Below, one piece after another: positions 21,183 to 30,703 of a DNA stretch of 64,000 nucleotides; position 1 is the first letter of the stretch; each line of letters begins with the position of its first letter. Location of the stretch: positions 60,526,392-60,590,391 of the forward strand of contig CM059559.1 in NCBI GenBank assembly GCA_030386875.1, in the 5' to 3' direction. Position numbers and translations under genes: made by a program. The notes beneath the pieces were generated by a model, which did not search any database, was not told the DNA's origin, and saw only the letters and a program-made list of their open reading frames with translations. The stretch comes from Morinoia aosen (taxonomy: Eukaryota > Arthropoda > Malacostraca > Amphipoda > Talitridae).

Positions 21183-21773
21183 TGTGGGGGTTAAATTCGT
21201 TTTATGACTATCCAGGCAGGATAAGTTTTAAATCCAATTTCGTCCACAAACCAAAACCTGAAAAGATCAAGTTCGCTCTTTATCTTCATATATTCTAAGC
21301 GGTTGCGGTTACAATACAATCAATATAAAAAAAATTATGTATACTACAATAGGCGTTAAAATACACTAGAAGGTTATTCCAGACATTGAAATTCAGAGAT
21401 CTTGATTAGCTTAAACTATGTACAATGAAACACACCCTAAAACAGGGGTTCTGACGGGCTGAAACTATACAGACGAAACTAGATATCAATTGGAATTTTA
21501 TTGGTAATTTACCTAGTCTGATATGAAAAAGAAATGCAATGAAATAAATTATTAAATCTTTCTAATTATATGTTTGAAGCAAATTTTAGAAGTTTAAGCA
21601 AGATTACACAATAAACAATCTACCATTAGTATCAAGTGCACACGATGCTCTACCACGCCTAACTGACGAGGTAACAGTCTTTGTATCTTACGCATAAATG
21701 GCAAGTGTTGCCATGCACTACAGTATCAGATAATTATGCAAAAATTAATAAAACTCGCTGAAGGAGCGCCACA
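21183..21773. mobile_element. 591-bp solo LTR in LINE-1 ORF2
   Basis: The insert runs from TGTGGGGGTTAAATTCG to AGGAGCGCCACA and is flanked by ATTC (21179-21182 and 21774-21777). Removing it and one ATTC restores the sequence of the uninterrupted LINE-1 copy (minus strand near 51715). TGTGG...CCACA ends and a 4-bp duplication point to a solo LTR. Its parent element is not in the window; the BEL LTR also starts TGTGGG but the interior differs. Confidence 0.8.
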
Positions 21774-22517
21774 ATTCATTCAAAAATTTACAAATACTTA
21801 AGCTTTCGGATCTCTATAATATCTCCATTTGTATTTTTATTCACAAAACGTTAAGAAATGATGGCGACAATAGCCTAAAACTATTATTAGGTTCGCAAAC
21901 TGGTCATCCCGACCATTTAACCAGAAATAGAAGTAAATTCATGCTTCCTTATTATTCAAAGGCCCGGTCGCAACACAGTATCCTCTTCATTGGAACTAAA
22001 ACTTGGAACTCAATACCTGCGGAAATCCGTGAAAGTAATTCTTACAAAGTCTTCAAAAGACATCTTGAGTCTCACTTCCGATCAGAATACTACTCGTTTA
22101 AGACCACCTAGTCACATCTTGCCTCCTGCATGTCTGGTCCTAATAATGTAACTTGCCATGGGTAACATAACCGATCTTCAGTCTGCTCTTAAATCGTTTT
22201 ATCGAATACGTTGTAAAATATAGCCGATTTAACTTATGTTGTAAAATACAGCATCAAATATCGAGTAATTATCTCGTTGATCAGTCTCATGAAAAACTAG
22301 GTTAAGTGAATTAGGTTAAAAATTATTGTACACCTTAGAATAATGTGATGGTAGGATGCCCTAGAAGTCGCTGAACTTGTTCGGGCCCACAGGTAGCTAT
22401 ACTCCAGTTTGACCATTGTACTAGACTTAAGAAACATTCTACCTCTGTATCACCTGAGGTAAGTAAATTGTTTTAATTGTTTTAAATTGTTTAAATACCA
22501 AGAAATACCACAAATAG

Positions 22518-22790
22518 TGGGCTGCTATTTGAAAAACTATGACTAATAATAATATTATAGGTAGACAACACAATGCTGGTGTCGATGATTTTAGTAGAAC
22601 TACTGGGAGAGACTAGGCAGTGACTAGTGACGGAACTCACAATTTGTTTAGTGATTTTTTTGTTTTGTTTTTGTTTTTCAGTGTATGTTAAACTGACTAA
22701 AATTCAAAATGCCGATGTTAGGTTCAGTGGGAGAGTTCAATCCCTTGCCTGAGAAATTCTCTGGGTATGAAACTAGGCTTATAAAAAAAA
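22518..22790 (+). repeat. Split Gypsy 5' LTR, part 3, with leader and gag start
   Basis: The LTR end (AATAATATTATAGGTAGACAACACA to 22572) matches the Gypsy-3 LTR end at about 58110-58143. A leader follows with TGGTGTCGATG at 22577 (primer-site position) and GTAGAACTACTGGGAGAGAC, equivalent to the Gypsy-2 leader. At 22709 an ATG begins MPMLGSVGEFNPLPEKFSG, the Gypsy Gag N-terminus (MPLIGSVGEFNPLEEEFV in Gypsy-2). The match ends at about 22785. The rest of this element is gone. Confidence 0.82.
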
Positions 22791-23074
22791 TTATTAGTAA
22801 TAAAGGAGAGTAAATACGCGGAATCCAGTTATAGGAAAAATTGTCTTAATTTATTGCGAGAAATGTCGGAACGACATTTGAACGAATAGGATAAACCACT
22901 AAAGTTAAACGCAAAAAGTTTAATGAACTCTTCAGTGCCGGACTTCCGGTAGACAGGCGGGCGTTCGATTTGCGGTCTGCGACTGTGCCGTCATAGGAAG
23001 CAAGCACTCGTTCTCTGTGGAGTTAGTTGCGGTTATTTGAGATTCAGTTTTAATCTTTGGTTTAGTACAGTTAT
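22791..23074. other. No gene recognised
   Basis: Short unassigned stretch after the Gypsy gag fragment. A GC-richer part (CCGGACTTCCGGTAGACAGGCGGGC) lies at about 22938-22962. Nothing else to report. Confidence 0.4.
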
Positions 23075-23298
23075 CGTTATAGTTTTTAAGTTATAAGGTG
23101 AGTAATACTTTTTAAGTTATAGAATAAGTTATTGTTTTTAGGTTATGGGGTAAGTTATAGTTTTTAAGTTATAGGGTAAGTTATAATTTTTAAGTTATTA
23201 GAAAAGTTATAGTTTTTATGTTATAAGGTAAGTTAGAGTTTTCAAGTTATAAGGTAAGTTATTGTTTTTTAAGTTATAGTAAGTTATAGTTTTGTAAC
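23075..23298 (+). repeat. 26-bp minisatellite with GGTAAGT in each unit
   Basis: About eight units of 26 bp. Each begins GGTAAGTTATAG or a close variant and continues TTTTTAAGTTAT. GGTAAGT or GGTGAGT occurs at 23097, 23149, 23175, 23227 and 23253; the units between carry AATAAGT and AAAAGT variants. The 26-bp spacing is exact between the conserved motifs. The sequence is unrelated to the other 26-bp minisatellite in this window. Confidence 0.88.
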
Positions 23299-23663
23299 AG
23301 CCTATAATTCCCTTCTCAATACTCACACAAAAAAGTTCAGCGCCTGTGTACCAGACTTGTCCACTAAACTACTCAGGATCCACCAATCCTTGTCACAAAC
23401 TGCCATAAGACGGCATCGCTGGGATAACCAGTACGTCAAGACACCATCTCCGTGCATGGTGGGTCATTACAGCCCACTCTACATGAATGGCTCACTCCAG
23501 TCACTATCTTTTACTCAAGGCACGTCCAAGAAAAACTTTCATAGCTTCAACGATACTCAAATTACACTCTTGATCTAGTCCAACAATACATCGCATACCA
23601 CAATCATCTTCAGCACATCTGGCATACCACTCATTCTCTCCATACTGCTCAAAAGCCACATTC
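23299..23663. other. Possible 5' region of LINE-2, no domain recognised
   Basis: Short frames only (for example 23357-23578 on plus and 23504-23707 on minus). The minus frame has Cys residues (ARCAEDDCGMRC) but I cannot assign it to a zinc finger. Position suggests LINE-2 5' sequence. Confidence 0.35.
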
Positions 23664-25279
23664 ATGAAACTCTCTCTCCCTTGCTCATACTTACTACACT
23701 CCAGCACACAATGCTCATTTGTTTTTTTAGTCTCAGCCGCAGCACCACAACCACCTGCTCCTCATCTGAACAAGCAAAACAGCGTGCCAGCTCCCCAGCT
23801 CTGCGTCAACAACAACGCTCCGAACTGTCCGCCAGCGGCGGGGACACAAACACCACCCTCATCAGTGGTACAAGGAAAAATAGTTTTTACTAATAAGGAC
23901 ATTTCAAGCGTGGTAGACTTTTCTCATTCTCCAGATAATATGTTCGATAATTTTCGCGCACAAACCGATACTGGCAGTAAATTACCCCAGAGCGCAAGCT
24001 GTGAAAACAAAATAAAATTTCCAGTACAGAGCAATAAAAATAACACTGTTGCTTCTTTTAATGGCTACTTGCACCCGCTTCAAATAACAAGCTCTCAAAA
24101 AATTCATGAAATTATTCACAATTTGTCTCTAACAACAGCGTTTTTCAATAAATCCCTAAGACAACGTGAGCCTCCTAGCCCGTCGTCGATTTTCTCTACA
24201 GTATCAAACTTTCAGAACCTAACCGAGCAGCTTTTTGCTTTAAATTCACATATAAGTTCTCAAGACCTTGCACCTGTGGTACCTGCTAGTATCTCTTGTG
24301 AAATCGACTCCAATTGCCGAGAACCTTACGACACTTTGCTGCTAGGTGATAATATCCTAAGCACGATCAGAAGAAACGACATCGATCGCTCGTGCTGGAT
24401 CAAAACTGTTCCATCAGGGCGCTTCGATGACCTTCTCCATACTGTAAATTGCATGCCTAGATTTAAAAATTATATACTAAGTTTTGATGGTCTCTGCCAC
24501 TCGCCCTCAGACCTTGCTCGAATCAAACAACAAATTGTAAGAAAGTACGCACTTTCTCGTATTTATATTGCCAATGCTTGCAGTGCAAACGAATTCAACA
24601 AAGCCAGGCATTTTTGCAAAACCTGGGTTTAAACTTGATTCAATTTCAAACTTACCCAGATAATGAAAATGGTGACGCACTCAATAACTTTCAATGGCCT
24701 CGGACCCAGGAAGAGAACTTCTGTTTTCTTCAACAACTTGCAATGAAATCAACATTGCGAATCACCGTGCCATATTGTCCTCGTTTCAACAAATGTCAAG
24801 CAATAAATGGAACTGTAGATCATTCTAATGAATCGAAAAATTCACGGAATGAGACAAATAGTCTCACCTTAGACTTTCAAAAAGAATATAAGCCTATGCA
24901 CATCACTGCACATGGTACACCAAATCCTTCAAAATTGATTGCGTCATCAAGCAGAGGTCTGAGTAACTCACTCACCCACAGCATGAGGAACGTAGATAAG
25001 CCTGAGCCTTTCCCTGATTCGATCTCAGACAAATATAATGTCAGTACGAAAAATAAATTTGCGTTACTTGCAACAGACACAATTAGTGATTGCGACATGC
25101 CCTCCTTTTCAACCAATTCTCAACTTTCCAGTGAGTACGCAGGAACCAAGGAAAGTCATCGAATACCGATATTCAAAACTATTCCAAAGAAAATCAAATT
25201 ATTCGAAAAAAATCTGATGCCTCTGCCGGGCCTCCGTCGAACGACCAAACTAACACTGCTACCGAAAAATCAACAGTGA
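23664..25279 (+). pseudogene. LINE-2 N-terminal region with SGNH/GDSL-esterase-like block
   Basis: Two overlapping frames (23664-24632 and 24578-25279) continue one another after a frame change near 24620. The first 150 residues are Pro-, Ser- and Asn-rich. At about residue 222 LLLGDNILSTIRRNDIDR resembles the GDS block of SGNH esterases, with Asn instead of the nucleophilic Ser; SGRFDDLLHTVN and KNYILSFDGLCHS would match the following blocks. Esterase domains are known in ORF1 of CR1-type LINEs. Here the catalytic Ser is lost, so activity is unlikely. The region after 25130 is also open in the OTU frame, which suggests the two regions were once fused. Confidence 0.55.
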
Positions 25280-25782
25280 ATGAAATCTGCACACGCGTTG
25301 CACACACACTGGACGACTTAAAACGATCGCTCAAATTGGAGCCTGCTTACACTGTAGGTGACGGACACTGTCTCCTCCACGCCGTAACGACGCAGCTTGC
25401 TTCACAACAAAAATCGAAATGGAATTATATATCTCTGAAAAAAGCCCTCAAAACTGAGAGCTCCAGAAACAAGGACCAGTATGAAAAATTCGTTGACAAG
25501 AACAGTGGCAGTTTCGAACAACTCATCGATAAATACATCGATAGAAAAGTCTTCGATCACGCAGATGGAGACCTCATACCCCAAATACTTTCTAATGTAA
25601 CGAGAACACCAATTCACGTATTTGATGAAAGAGACAATGGGATTTGGAAGACGACAATCTCCCCTACATCAAATGCTCTGATAAACTGTCCTCCGGTAAA
25701 CATACACCGGAAACAGGACCACTATAGCGCCCTCTTGAAAATGCGTGATGAAAATCGTGTTGCTCCCTCCCCCATTTTGTGA
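25276..25782 (+). CDS. LINE-2 OTU-type cysteine protease domain
   Basis: An OTU (ovarian tumour) domain of about 130 residues. The catalytic block VGDGHCLLHAVTTQL places Cys at codon 25369-25371 with the Asp two residues before it in D-G-x-C. The middle block reads YIDRKVFDHADGDLIPQIL followed by TRTPIHVFDE. The catalytic His is in KQDHYSALL, codon 25720-25722. These are the canonical OTU motifs, and the family cleaves ubiquitin or similar conjugates. The start is unclear: there is no ATG in this frame, which is open upstream to about 25087. A single TGA at 25780-25782 separates it from the endonuclease frame. Confidence 0.85.
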   Translation: MNEICTRVAHTLDDLKRSLKLEPAYTVGDGHCLLHAVTTQLASQQKSKWNYISLKKALKTESSRNKDQYEKFVDKNSGSFEQLIDKYIDRKVFDHADGDLIPQILSNVTRTPIHVFDERDNGIWKTTISPTSNALINCPPVNIHRKQDHYSALLKMRDENRVAPSPIL

Positions 25783-27933
25783 CTAAATAACAGTGATCAA
25801 ATTGAATATGAAGCTGAAATCACAAACAATGAACGCGGCAATAAAGACCTAGAGACGAATACTAAATGCCCTGCTAGACCTAAAAAATGCAATAACTCCA
25901 CTAAAGATCTGCCTATTGAGGTAAATAATATCAAAATATTGCACGTAAATGCTCGCAGCCTCAATGGTAAACTGGATGACGTACGAGTAATGTTGATCAC
26001 TAACGATATCGATATTTTATGCGTATCTGAAACATGGTTCGATTCACGAGTCGAAAGCTCATATCTCAGAATTACCGGGTACAAATTGTACCGTTATGAC
26101 GGAGTCAAGAGTAAGAGAGGTAGCGGTTCATGCATTTTCATCAAAGATGTCTACTCTACATCCTTAGTTCCGATAAAAGAAAAATGCGAAGACATAGAAA
26201 TGGTTTGGCTCAATGTTCAAGTAAACAAACACAAGTCTTTAATTATCGGCAGTCTTTACAGACATCCGTCAGCATCTCTACGTCCAACATTAGATTTCAT
26301 TGAAAATACGCTTAAATTAATCTCTGCAGCCAAAAAGTCTTTCTATGTTTTCGGAGATTTTAACGTGGATCTGACAAATAAAAACAATCAGCTAAGCAAG
26401 ATGCTGCACAGACTTAATCTTTCTCAAATGGTCCAAGAACCAACGCGAATTACCAACACTTCTAAAACTTTTCTTGACCTAGCAATTACCAACAATCCCC
26501 AAGCAGTACTCAGCACAGAAATCTTACCGTCCTTTTCTGATCACCATTCGGTAGAATGCCAAATCAATATTGCAAAAGAGAAACAGAAATCTAGTTACAT
26601 TACATATCGCATGAAAAACCACTACTCCCCTGAAATATTTCAAGAAAAGCTATTAGACATATGGAGTGAATTTCAAGGCATGGAAAACACCGATTATGTC
26701 AATCTACAAGTTTCGCTTTTCAACGAAAATTTCGTATCAGCTCTTAACGAATGCGCACCTTTCACTACGAAGAAAGTTAAGCCAAGAATTTCTAAATGGA
26801 TAACAGATGAGATAAAACATTTGAGCAGAGCTAAAAGAAATTTGCAGCGTGAGTACAAACTGAATAAATCAGACAGTACGCGTCGAAAATTATATAAAGA
26901 TCATGAGAAGATCCTACGAAGAAAAGTTAAGGAAGCAAAACGGGACTACTTCCACAAAGAACTCTTGGCGGCAAAACAAAACCCTAAAAGAACTTGGGAA
27001 ATCATTAGAGAAGCTGCTCAGTATAAAAATTCAGACTGCAAAAGCACTTTTGACAACCCCTCAGAAATAGCGAATGACTTTAACACTTTTTTCTCAAAAG
27101 TTGGCGAAGATGTTTTCAGTGAAGTATCCAGGACATTTTCAGACACATTTACAGAGGCAAATCTGAGCGATGTTTCATCCCCAAATAGTAGCAACAAGTG
27201 GAGACCAAAGCCAGTTAGCGTCATAGAGTTACGAAAAATCTTATACTCGCTAAAGAATACTAAAGCGACTGGACATGATGGCATAAGCCTCCAACATATA
27301 AAAGACAGCTTCCCTGTCACAGCACCCTTTATTCGCTTGATAATAAATACATCTATAGTCACAAACAAGTTTCCCGATCAATGGAAACTATCCATAATTA
27401 AGCCATTACATAAATCTGGTGATATCGACATTGCGTCAAACTACAGACCAATCAGTCTCCTGCCTGTTATGTCCAAAATATTAGAAAAAGTAATAACAAA
27501 CCAGCTCTCGTCTTACATAGACGAGTCACATCTACTGCATCGCAATCAATATGCTTACAGAAGGAATACCAGTACTCAGGACGCCCTGTTAAACATAACA
27601 GAAAAAATTTACAATGATATTGAGCAAAAAAAATTAACTCGCTTACTATTGCTTGATCCTTTCAAAGCTTTCGACAGTGTTGAGCATAAGAAACTTCTAC
27701 AAAAAATTTCAAACCTCAGAATAGACACTCAGTGGTTTGAAAGCTACCTACGAAACCGCTCTCATGCAGTGTGCTTGAATAACAAAATGTCATCATTCAC
27801 ACCAAATAACTTTGGCGTTCCTCAAGGTTCAATCATCGGCTCACTCCTATTTTCAATTTTCATCAACGATTTCCCCACCATGCCGGCAAACACAAAATCT
27901 CAATGTATGCTGATGACGTACAAATTGCCATGA
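25783..27933 (+). CDS. LINE-2 endonuclease and reverse transcriptase (5' part)
   Basis: Same frame as the OTU domain after one TGA. AP-endonuclease blocks start with ILHVNARSLNGKLDDVRV, then DILCVSETWFDS, GSLYRHPSAS, YVFGDFNVDL and SFSDHHSVECQI. RT blocks: KTKATGHDGISLQHIK-type sequence (NTKATGHDGISL), NYRPISLLPVMSKILEKVI, LLLDPFKAFDSVEHKKLL (Pro where most LINEs have Asp-Phe/Leu-Ser/Lys) and GVPQGSIIGSLLFSIFIND. The frame is lost at about 27900, just before the active site. The endonuclease catalytic residues appear intact. Confidence 0.92.
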   Translation, partial: LNNSDQIEYEAEITNNERGNKDLETNTKCPARPKKCNNSTKDLPIEVNNIKILHVNARSLNGKLDDVRVMLITNDIDILCVSETWFDSRVESSYLRITGYKLYRYDGVKSKRGSGSCIFIKDVYSTSLVPIKEKCEDIEMVWLNVQVNKHKSLIIGSLYRHPSASLRPTLDFIENTLKLISAAKKSFYVFGDFNVDLTNKNNQLSKMLHRLNLSQMVQEPTRITNTSKTFLDLAITNNPQAVLSTEILPSFSDHHSVECQINIAKEKQKSSYITYRMKNHYSPEIFQEKLLDIWSEFQGMENTDYVNLQVSLFNENFVSALNECAPFTTKKVKPRISKWITDEIKHLSRAKRNLQREYKLNKSDSTRRKLYKDHEKILRRKVKEAKRDYFHKELLAAKQNPKRTWEIIREAAQYKNSDCKSTFDNPSEIANDFNTFFSKVGEDVFSEVSRTFSDTFTEANLSDVSSPNSSNKWRPKPVSVIELRKILYSLKNTKATGHDGISLQHIKDSFPVTAPFIRLIINTSIVTNKFPDQWKLSIIKPLHKSGDIDIASNYRPISLLPVMSKILEKVITNQLSSYIDESHLLHRNQYAYRRNTSTQDALLNITEKIYNDIEQKKLTRLLLLDPFKAFDSVEHKKLLQKISNLRIDTQWFESYLRNRSHAVCLNNKMSSFTPNNFGVPQGSIIGSLLFSIFINDFPTMPANTKSQCMLMTYKLP

Positions 27934-28714
27934 CAAGCTCAACAGCGGATTTAACAGAAACACAAGCCAACGCTGAAAACCTGAGAAATCTGAAATTGTG
28001 GTATGACCATAATGGCCTCAAACTTAACGCAAGTAAAACGCAATGCATTATTTTTGGATCACAGAATGCGACTGAAAATTTACCACCATTCAAGCTAACA
28101 TTTGGAGACGATACAATTAAACCAGTCGATAAGGTTAAAAATCTGGGGGTTTGGTTTGACAAAAATATGACTTTCAATTCACACGTCGAAACAATTTGCA
28201 ACAAAATTAACGGAACCTTAATGTTCTTTCATCGTATAAAGAACACACTTGACGAAAAATCTAGATTAGTGATTATATCTAGATTATATCTAGATTAGTG
28301 ATTCAGTCTTTAGTTTTATCGCGTCTGGACTACTGCAGTCTTGTGTGGGGAGACTTACCTAAATGACGTCAGGAAGAGTTGCAAAAATGTGTAAACTTCG
28401 CCGCCAAAGTGGTATGCAAAGGAAATTTCAATAAATACGATCATGTCACCCCTCTTTTAAGAAAACTCGACTGGATCCCAATACCGAACAGATTCATGAT
28501 CCAGAAAGCTCGACGAGTATTCTCCTCTCTGTACCTCCCCCAAAGTAATGCAGAGGTGGTAAAAATTTTTCCATCTAATATCCCAAACGAAAGACCAAAC
28601 CGGAGGAACGATGTTTTTGTCAGTTACCGTTCATCTAACGTGGGACAAAAAGCTCTCTCAGTTTCTGGAGCTTTTTTGTGGAACAAGCTTCCCCAGCATA
28701 TCAAAAAACTCTAA
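27903..28714 (+). pseudogene. LINE-2 RT active site and C-terminal region
   Basis: Continues RT in a shifted frame from 27903: the catalytic block MYADDVQIA follows directly, then LKLNASKTQCIIFGS and VKNLGVWFDKNMTF. The frame ends at 28298 inside a small duplication (ATTATATCTAGATT units, 28262-28300). After another frame change RLDYCSLVWGDLPK and, from 28379, LQKCVNFAAKVVCKG and GAFLWNKLPQHIKKL complete the typical C-terminus of CR1/Jockey-like ORF2. The frame break at 27900 is a one-base change and the protein is otherwise well preserved. Confidence 0.88.
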
Positions 28715-30149
28715 AACTGGAAAAGAATTTAGAGTAAATGTGTCACGTCATTTTGCATCTCTGTCATAGGGCCTGCAGCATCTCGGTGTGAACTTTCCAT
28801 CTATCAGAAATTTTAATTTTTCCTGAAATTTCTGTTAGAAATTTAGAAAATATTTCATTTTACGTTTGCTAAGCGATTCGTATATTCATCTTACTTATTT
28901 CTGTCGACAACAATGAGCACCACAGCCGTCAGTTCAGTGCAGCACCATAATTAGGAGTATTTCATCATCTTTATTTTGTTATTTCTTTTTCTTTTCTGTA
29001 TTAATTAATATTTAACGTCCGTATGACAAATATACCATGAAATACATTTTGTGTGTACACCAATAAACAGGTTCATAGATGTGAGGGTTGTGCAAAGTTT
29101 ATAATGAATCAAATTTTTGGCTAACGTTGTCTCGCTATTTCAAAATCATTCTCGAAGATGCTTTCAATCGATTTTCGGCTGAGCTGGGGGAAAGGGGTAA
29201 TTTAAGCATTGCATTTAGTCTTTTTATTTTTTTTCCGTGCGTTCAGCGCACACTAGCACTGAACTTTCAAATCGTAAAAAACTCTAAATTTCTGAAATCA
29301 AAATTATCATTTTGGATCAAGGCCTAACCTTCCTATATGTGCCAATTTTGTGAATATTCTCCACTCAGATGTGTTTTCCGGCCACAATGTTACTCCATTT
29401 TATCCCACGTACACATGTCCGTATAATGCTGAAGAGTTGTGTTGCTTCTTGACTATAACCTGATTTTTCTTAAAAATTTCTGTGAAGAAATTAAAAAACA
29501 GCTCATTTTTATGTTTTTCGAAGTCTTCTCTTCCATTTTGTTATTTTTTTGCGAAAAATTTCTTAGGATTACAGTGAGCTCAGCTGTCATTTTCTGTGTA
29601 GTAGATGGTAGGTTGCTTCTATCTTTTATCTTATATATGTATTTCTTTCAAATATTTTATTTTCAATAAGTATATATATTGTGTGTGTACGTGTGTAGGT
29701 ATATATATGTATCTACATAAATAGATATACATGTTTCTATTTCATTTCTTTACGCAAAAACCATTCGGTTAATAAATTTTATTGCAATAGCGCAATGATT
29801 CAAAAATAGATCTATCACTTCCCCAGAGGGCGTTTCTGTGAATCGGATTAATGTCATATGTAATTAATGAAATAAAGTGCAATTTGAGCATATGAATCGT
29901 TGTAAAATTATCTTTCTGTCCGTATGTTGTACAAGCTATGAATTTTTATATTGAATATATGTTTGTTTACCCATTTCTACCAATATTTTGTAGATATTTG
30001 TCAATCATGAGTGGTAACCGGCTTACACTGTATCTCTATTTTATCCCATGTACCCATGTCCGCATGATGTGGTGAATATCGAGGAGATATGAAATATGTT
30101 TTTGGTGATGATAGGGCTTTGCATATTTTTAGGGCATATTTTTCATTTC
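28715..30149. other. AT-rich stretch, LINE-2 3' UTR and dispersed-repeat sequence
   Basis: No gene. The first 350 bp are probably the LINE-2 3' UTR. The motif TTTTATCCCACGTACACATG at about 29399 recurs as TTTTATCCCATGTACCCATG at about 30043, so about 650 bp of related sequence is present twice. TA-rich repeats lie at 29668-29730. The stretch leads directly into the 26-bp minisatellite repeat, of which it may be the 5' part. Confidence 0.5.
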
Positions 30150-30703
30150 TCATTCAACTACCCTTGACAGAGATAGACTATTGGCAAGCCACGTGTGGTT
30201 TGTCTATTAGTACGCCTCGTATATTTTGTCTATTAATATGCCTCGTATGGTCTATCTATTTTGTACACCTCTGATAGCTTGTCTATTAGTACACCTCGTA
30301 TAGTTTGCCTATTATTATTATGCCTCGTGTGGCTTATCTATTTGTACACCTCGGATGGTTTGTCAATTAGTACTCCTAGTATAGAACTTTTGTTAGACTA
30401 CTAGCACACCACGAATGGTTTGTCTATTAGTACGCCTCGCATATTTTGTCAATTAATATGCCTCGTATGGTCTATCTACTTGTACACCTCTGTTAGTTTG
30501 TCTATTAGTACACCTCGTATAGTTTGTCTATTATTATGCCTCGTATGGCTCATCTACTTGTACACCTCGGATGGTATGTAAATTAGTACTCCTCGTATGG
30601 AACATTTGTTTTAGGATGCCCTATATTAAAGAAACTTTTAAAAGCCAATATGTTGGCATGTATCTCATGTGACAACTTGGAAATAAACATTTTTTTTTCC
30701 TCC
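30150..30703 (+). repeat. Dispersed repeat with 26-bp minisatellite, copy 2 (higher-order repeat)
   Basis: Two consecutive blocks of seven 26-bp units (about 30195-30380 and 30418-30602). Units at the same position in the two blocks are more alike than neighbours: for example unit 1 reads TAGTACGCCTCG, unit 2 TAATATGCCTCG, unit 3 TCTATCTA...TGTACACCTC. Copy 1 at 11144-11325 has the same seven-unit order once. The tail (AGCCAATATGTTGGCATG, GGAAATAAA) equals that of copy 1. Confidence 0.88.

Larger units (their letters stand above)
18211..22111 (+). pseudogene. LINE-1 ORF2: endonuclease and reverse transcriptase (broken)
   Basis: The likely start is ATG at 18211 (MTDHADIFEEIDPDLNHLN). AP-endonuclease blocks: LDVIGFTESWLDDS, IICGDFNYDLL and NLSDHFPVIL. 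RT blocks: DFRKAFDCVDHKILLST, YDIRGVAHDWFRSYL, GFPQGSVCAPLLF and active site FADDSTFSAV at about 20385. The C-terminal region (LTFKEHIARISTKLSKSIG; YGIEAWHGT-type sequence; SKFMLPYYSKARSQHS) is interrupted by the SINE-like insert and by the solo LTR. Stops and frame changes occur throughout. The homologous copy at 50999-51978 preserves the C-terminal 200 codons uninterrupted. Confidence 0.88.
16618..22495 (+). mobile_element. LINE-1: full-length AP-endonuclease LINE with two nested inserts
   Basis: A non-LTR element with ORF1 (16818-17675) and ORF2 (18211-22111). The 3' end consists of short AT repeats (TTGTTTTAAATTGTTTAAA). The same 3' end closes the truncated copy at 50999-51978 on the minus strand. 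RT wording (DFRKAFDCVDHKIL, FADD) and the 3' repeats suggest the CR1/Jockey group; the clade is not certain. It contains a SINE-like insertion (20737-21027) and a solo LTR (21183-21773). It is inserted into a Gypsy LTR. ORF2 carries many stops. Confidence 0.88.
23664..29066 (+). mobile_element. LINE-2: LINE with OTU protease domain before EN-RT
   Basis: A non-LTR element, roughly 5.4 kb. In order: a region with an esterase-like block, an OTU cysteine-protease domain, AP endonuclease, reverse transcriptase and a C-terminal region. The 3' end is not sharply defined; AATAAACAGG at about 29062 may be its end. An internal fragment of a second copy lies at 62013-62486. Frame breaks are few compared with LINE-1, so it is younger. 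The 5' end may lie as far upstream as the minisatellite at 23075. Confidence 0.85.
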
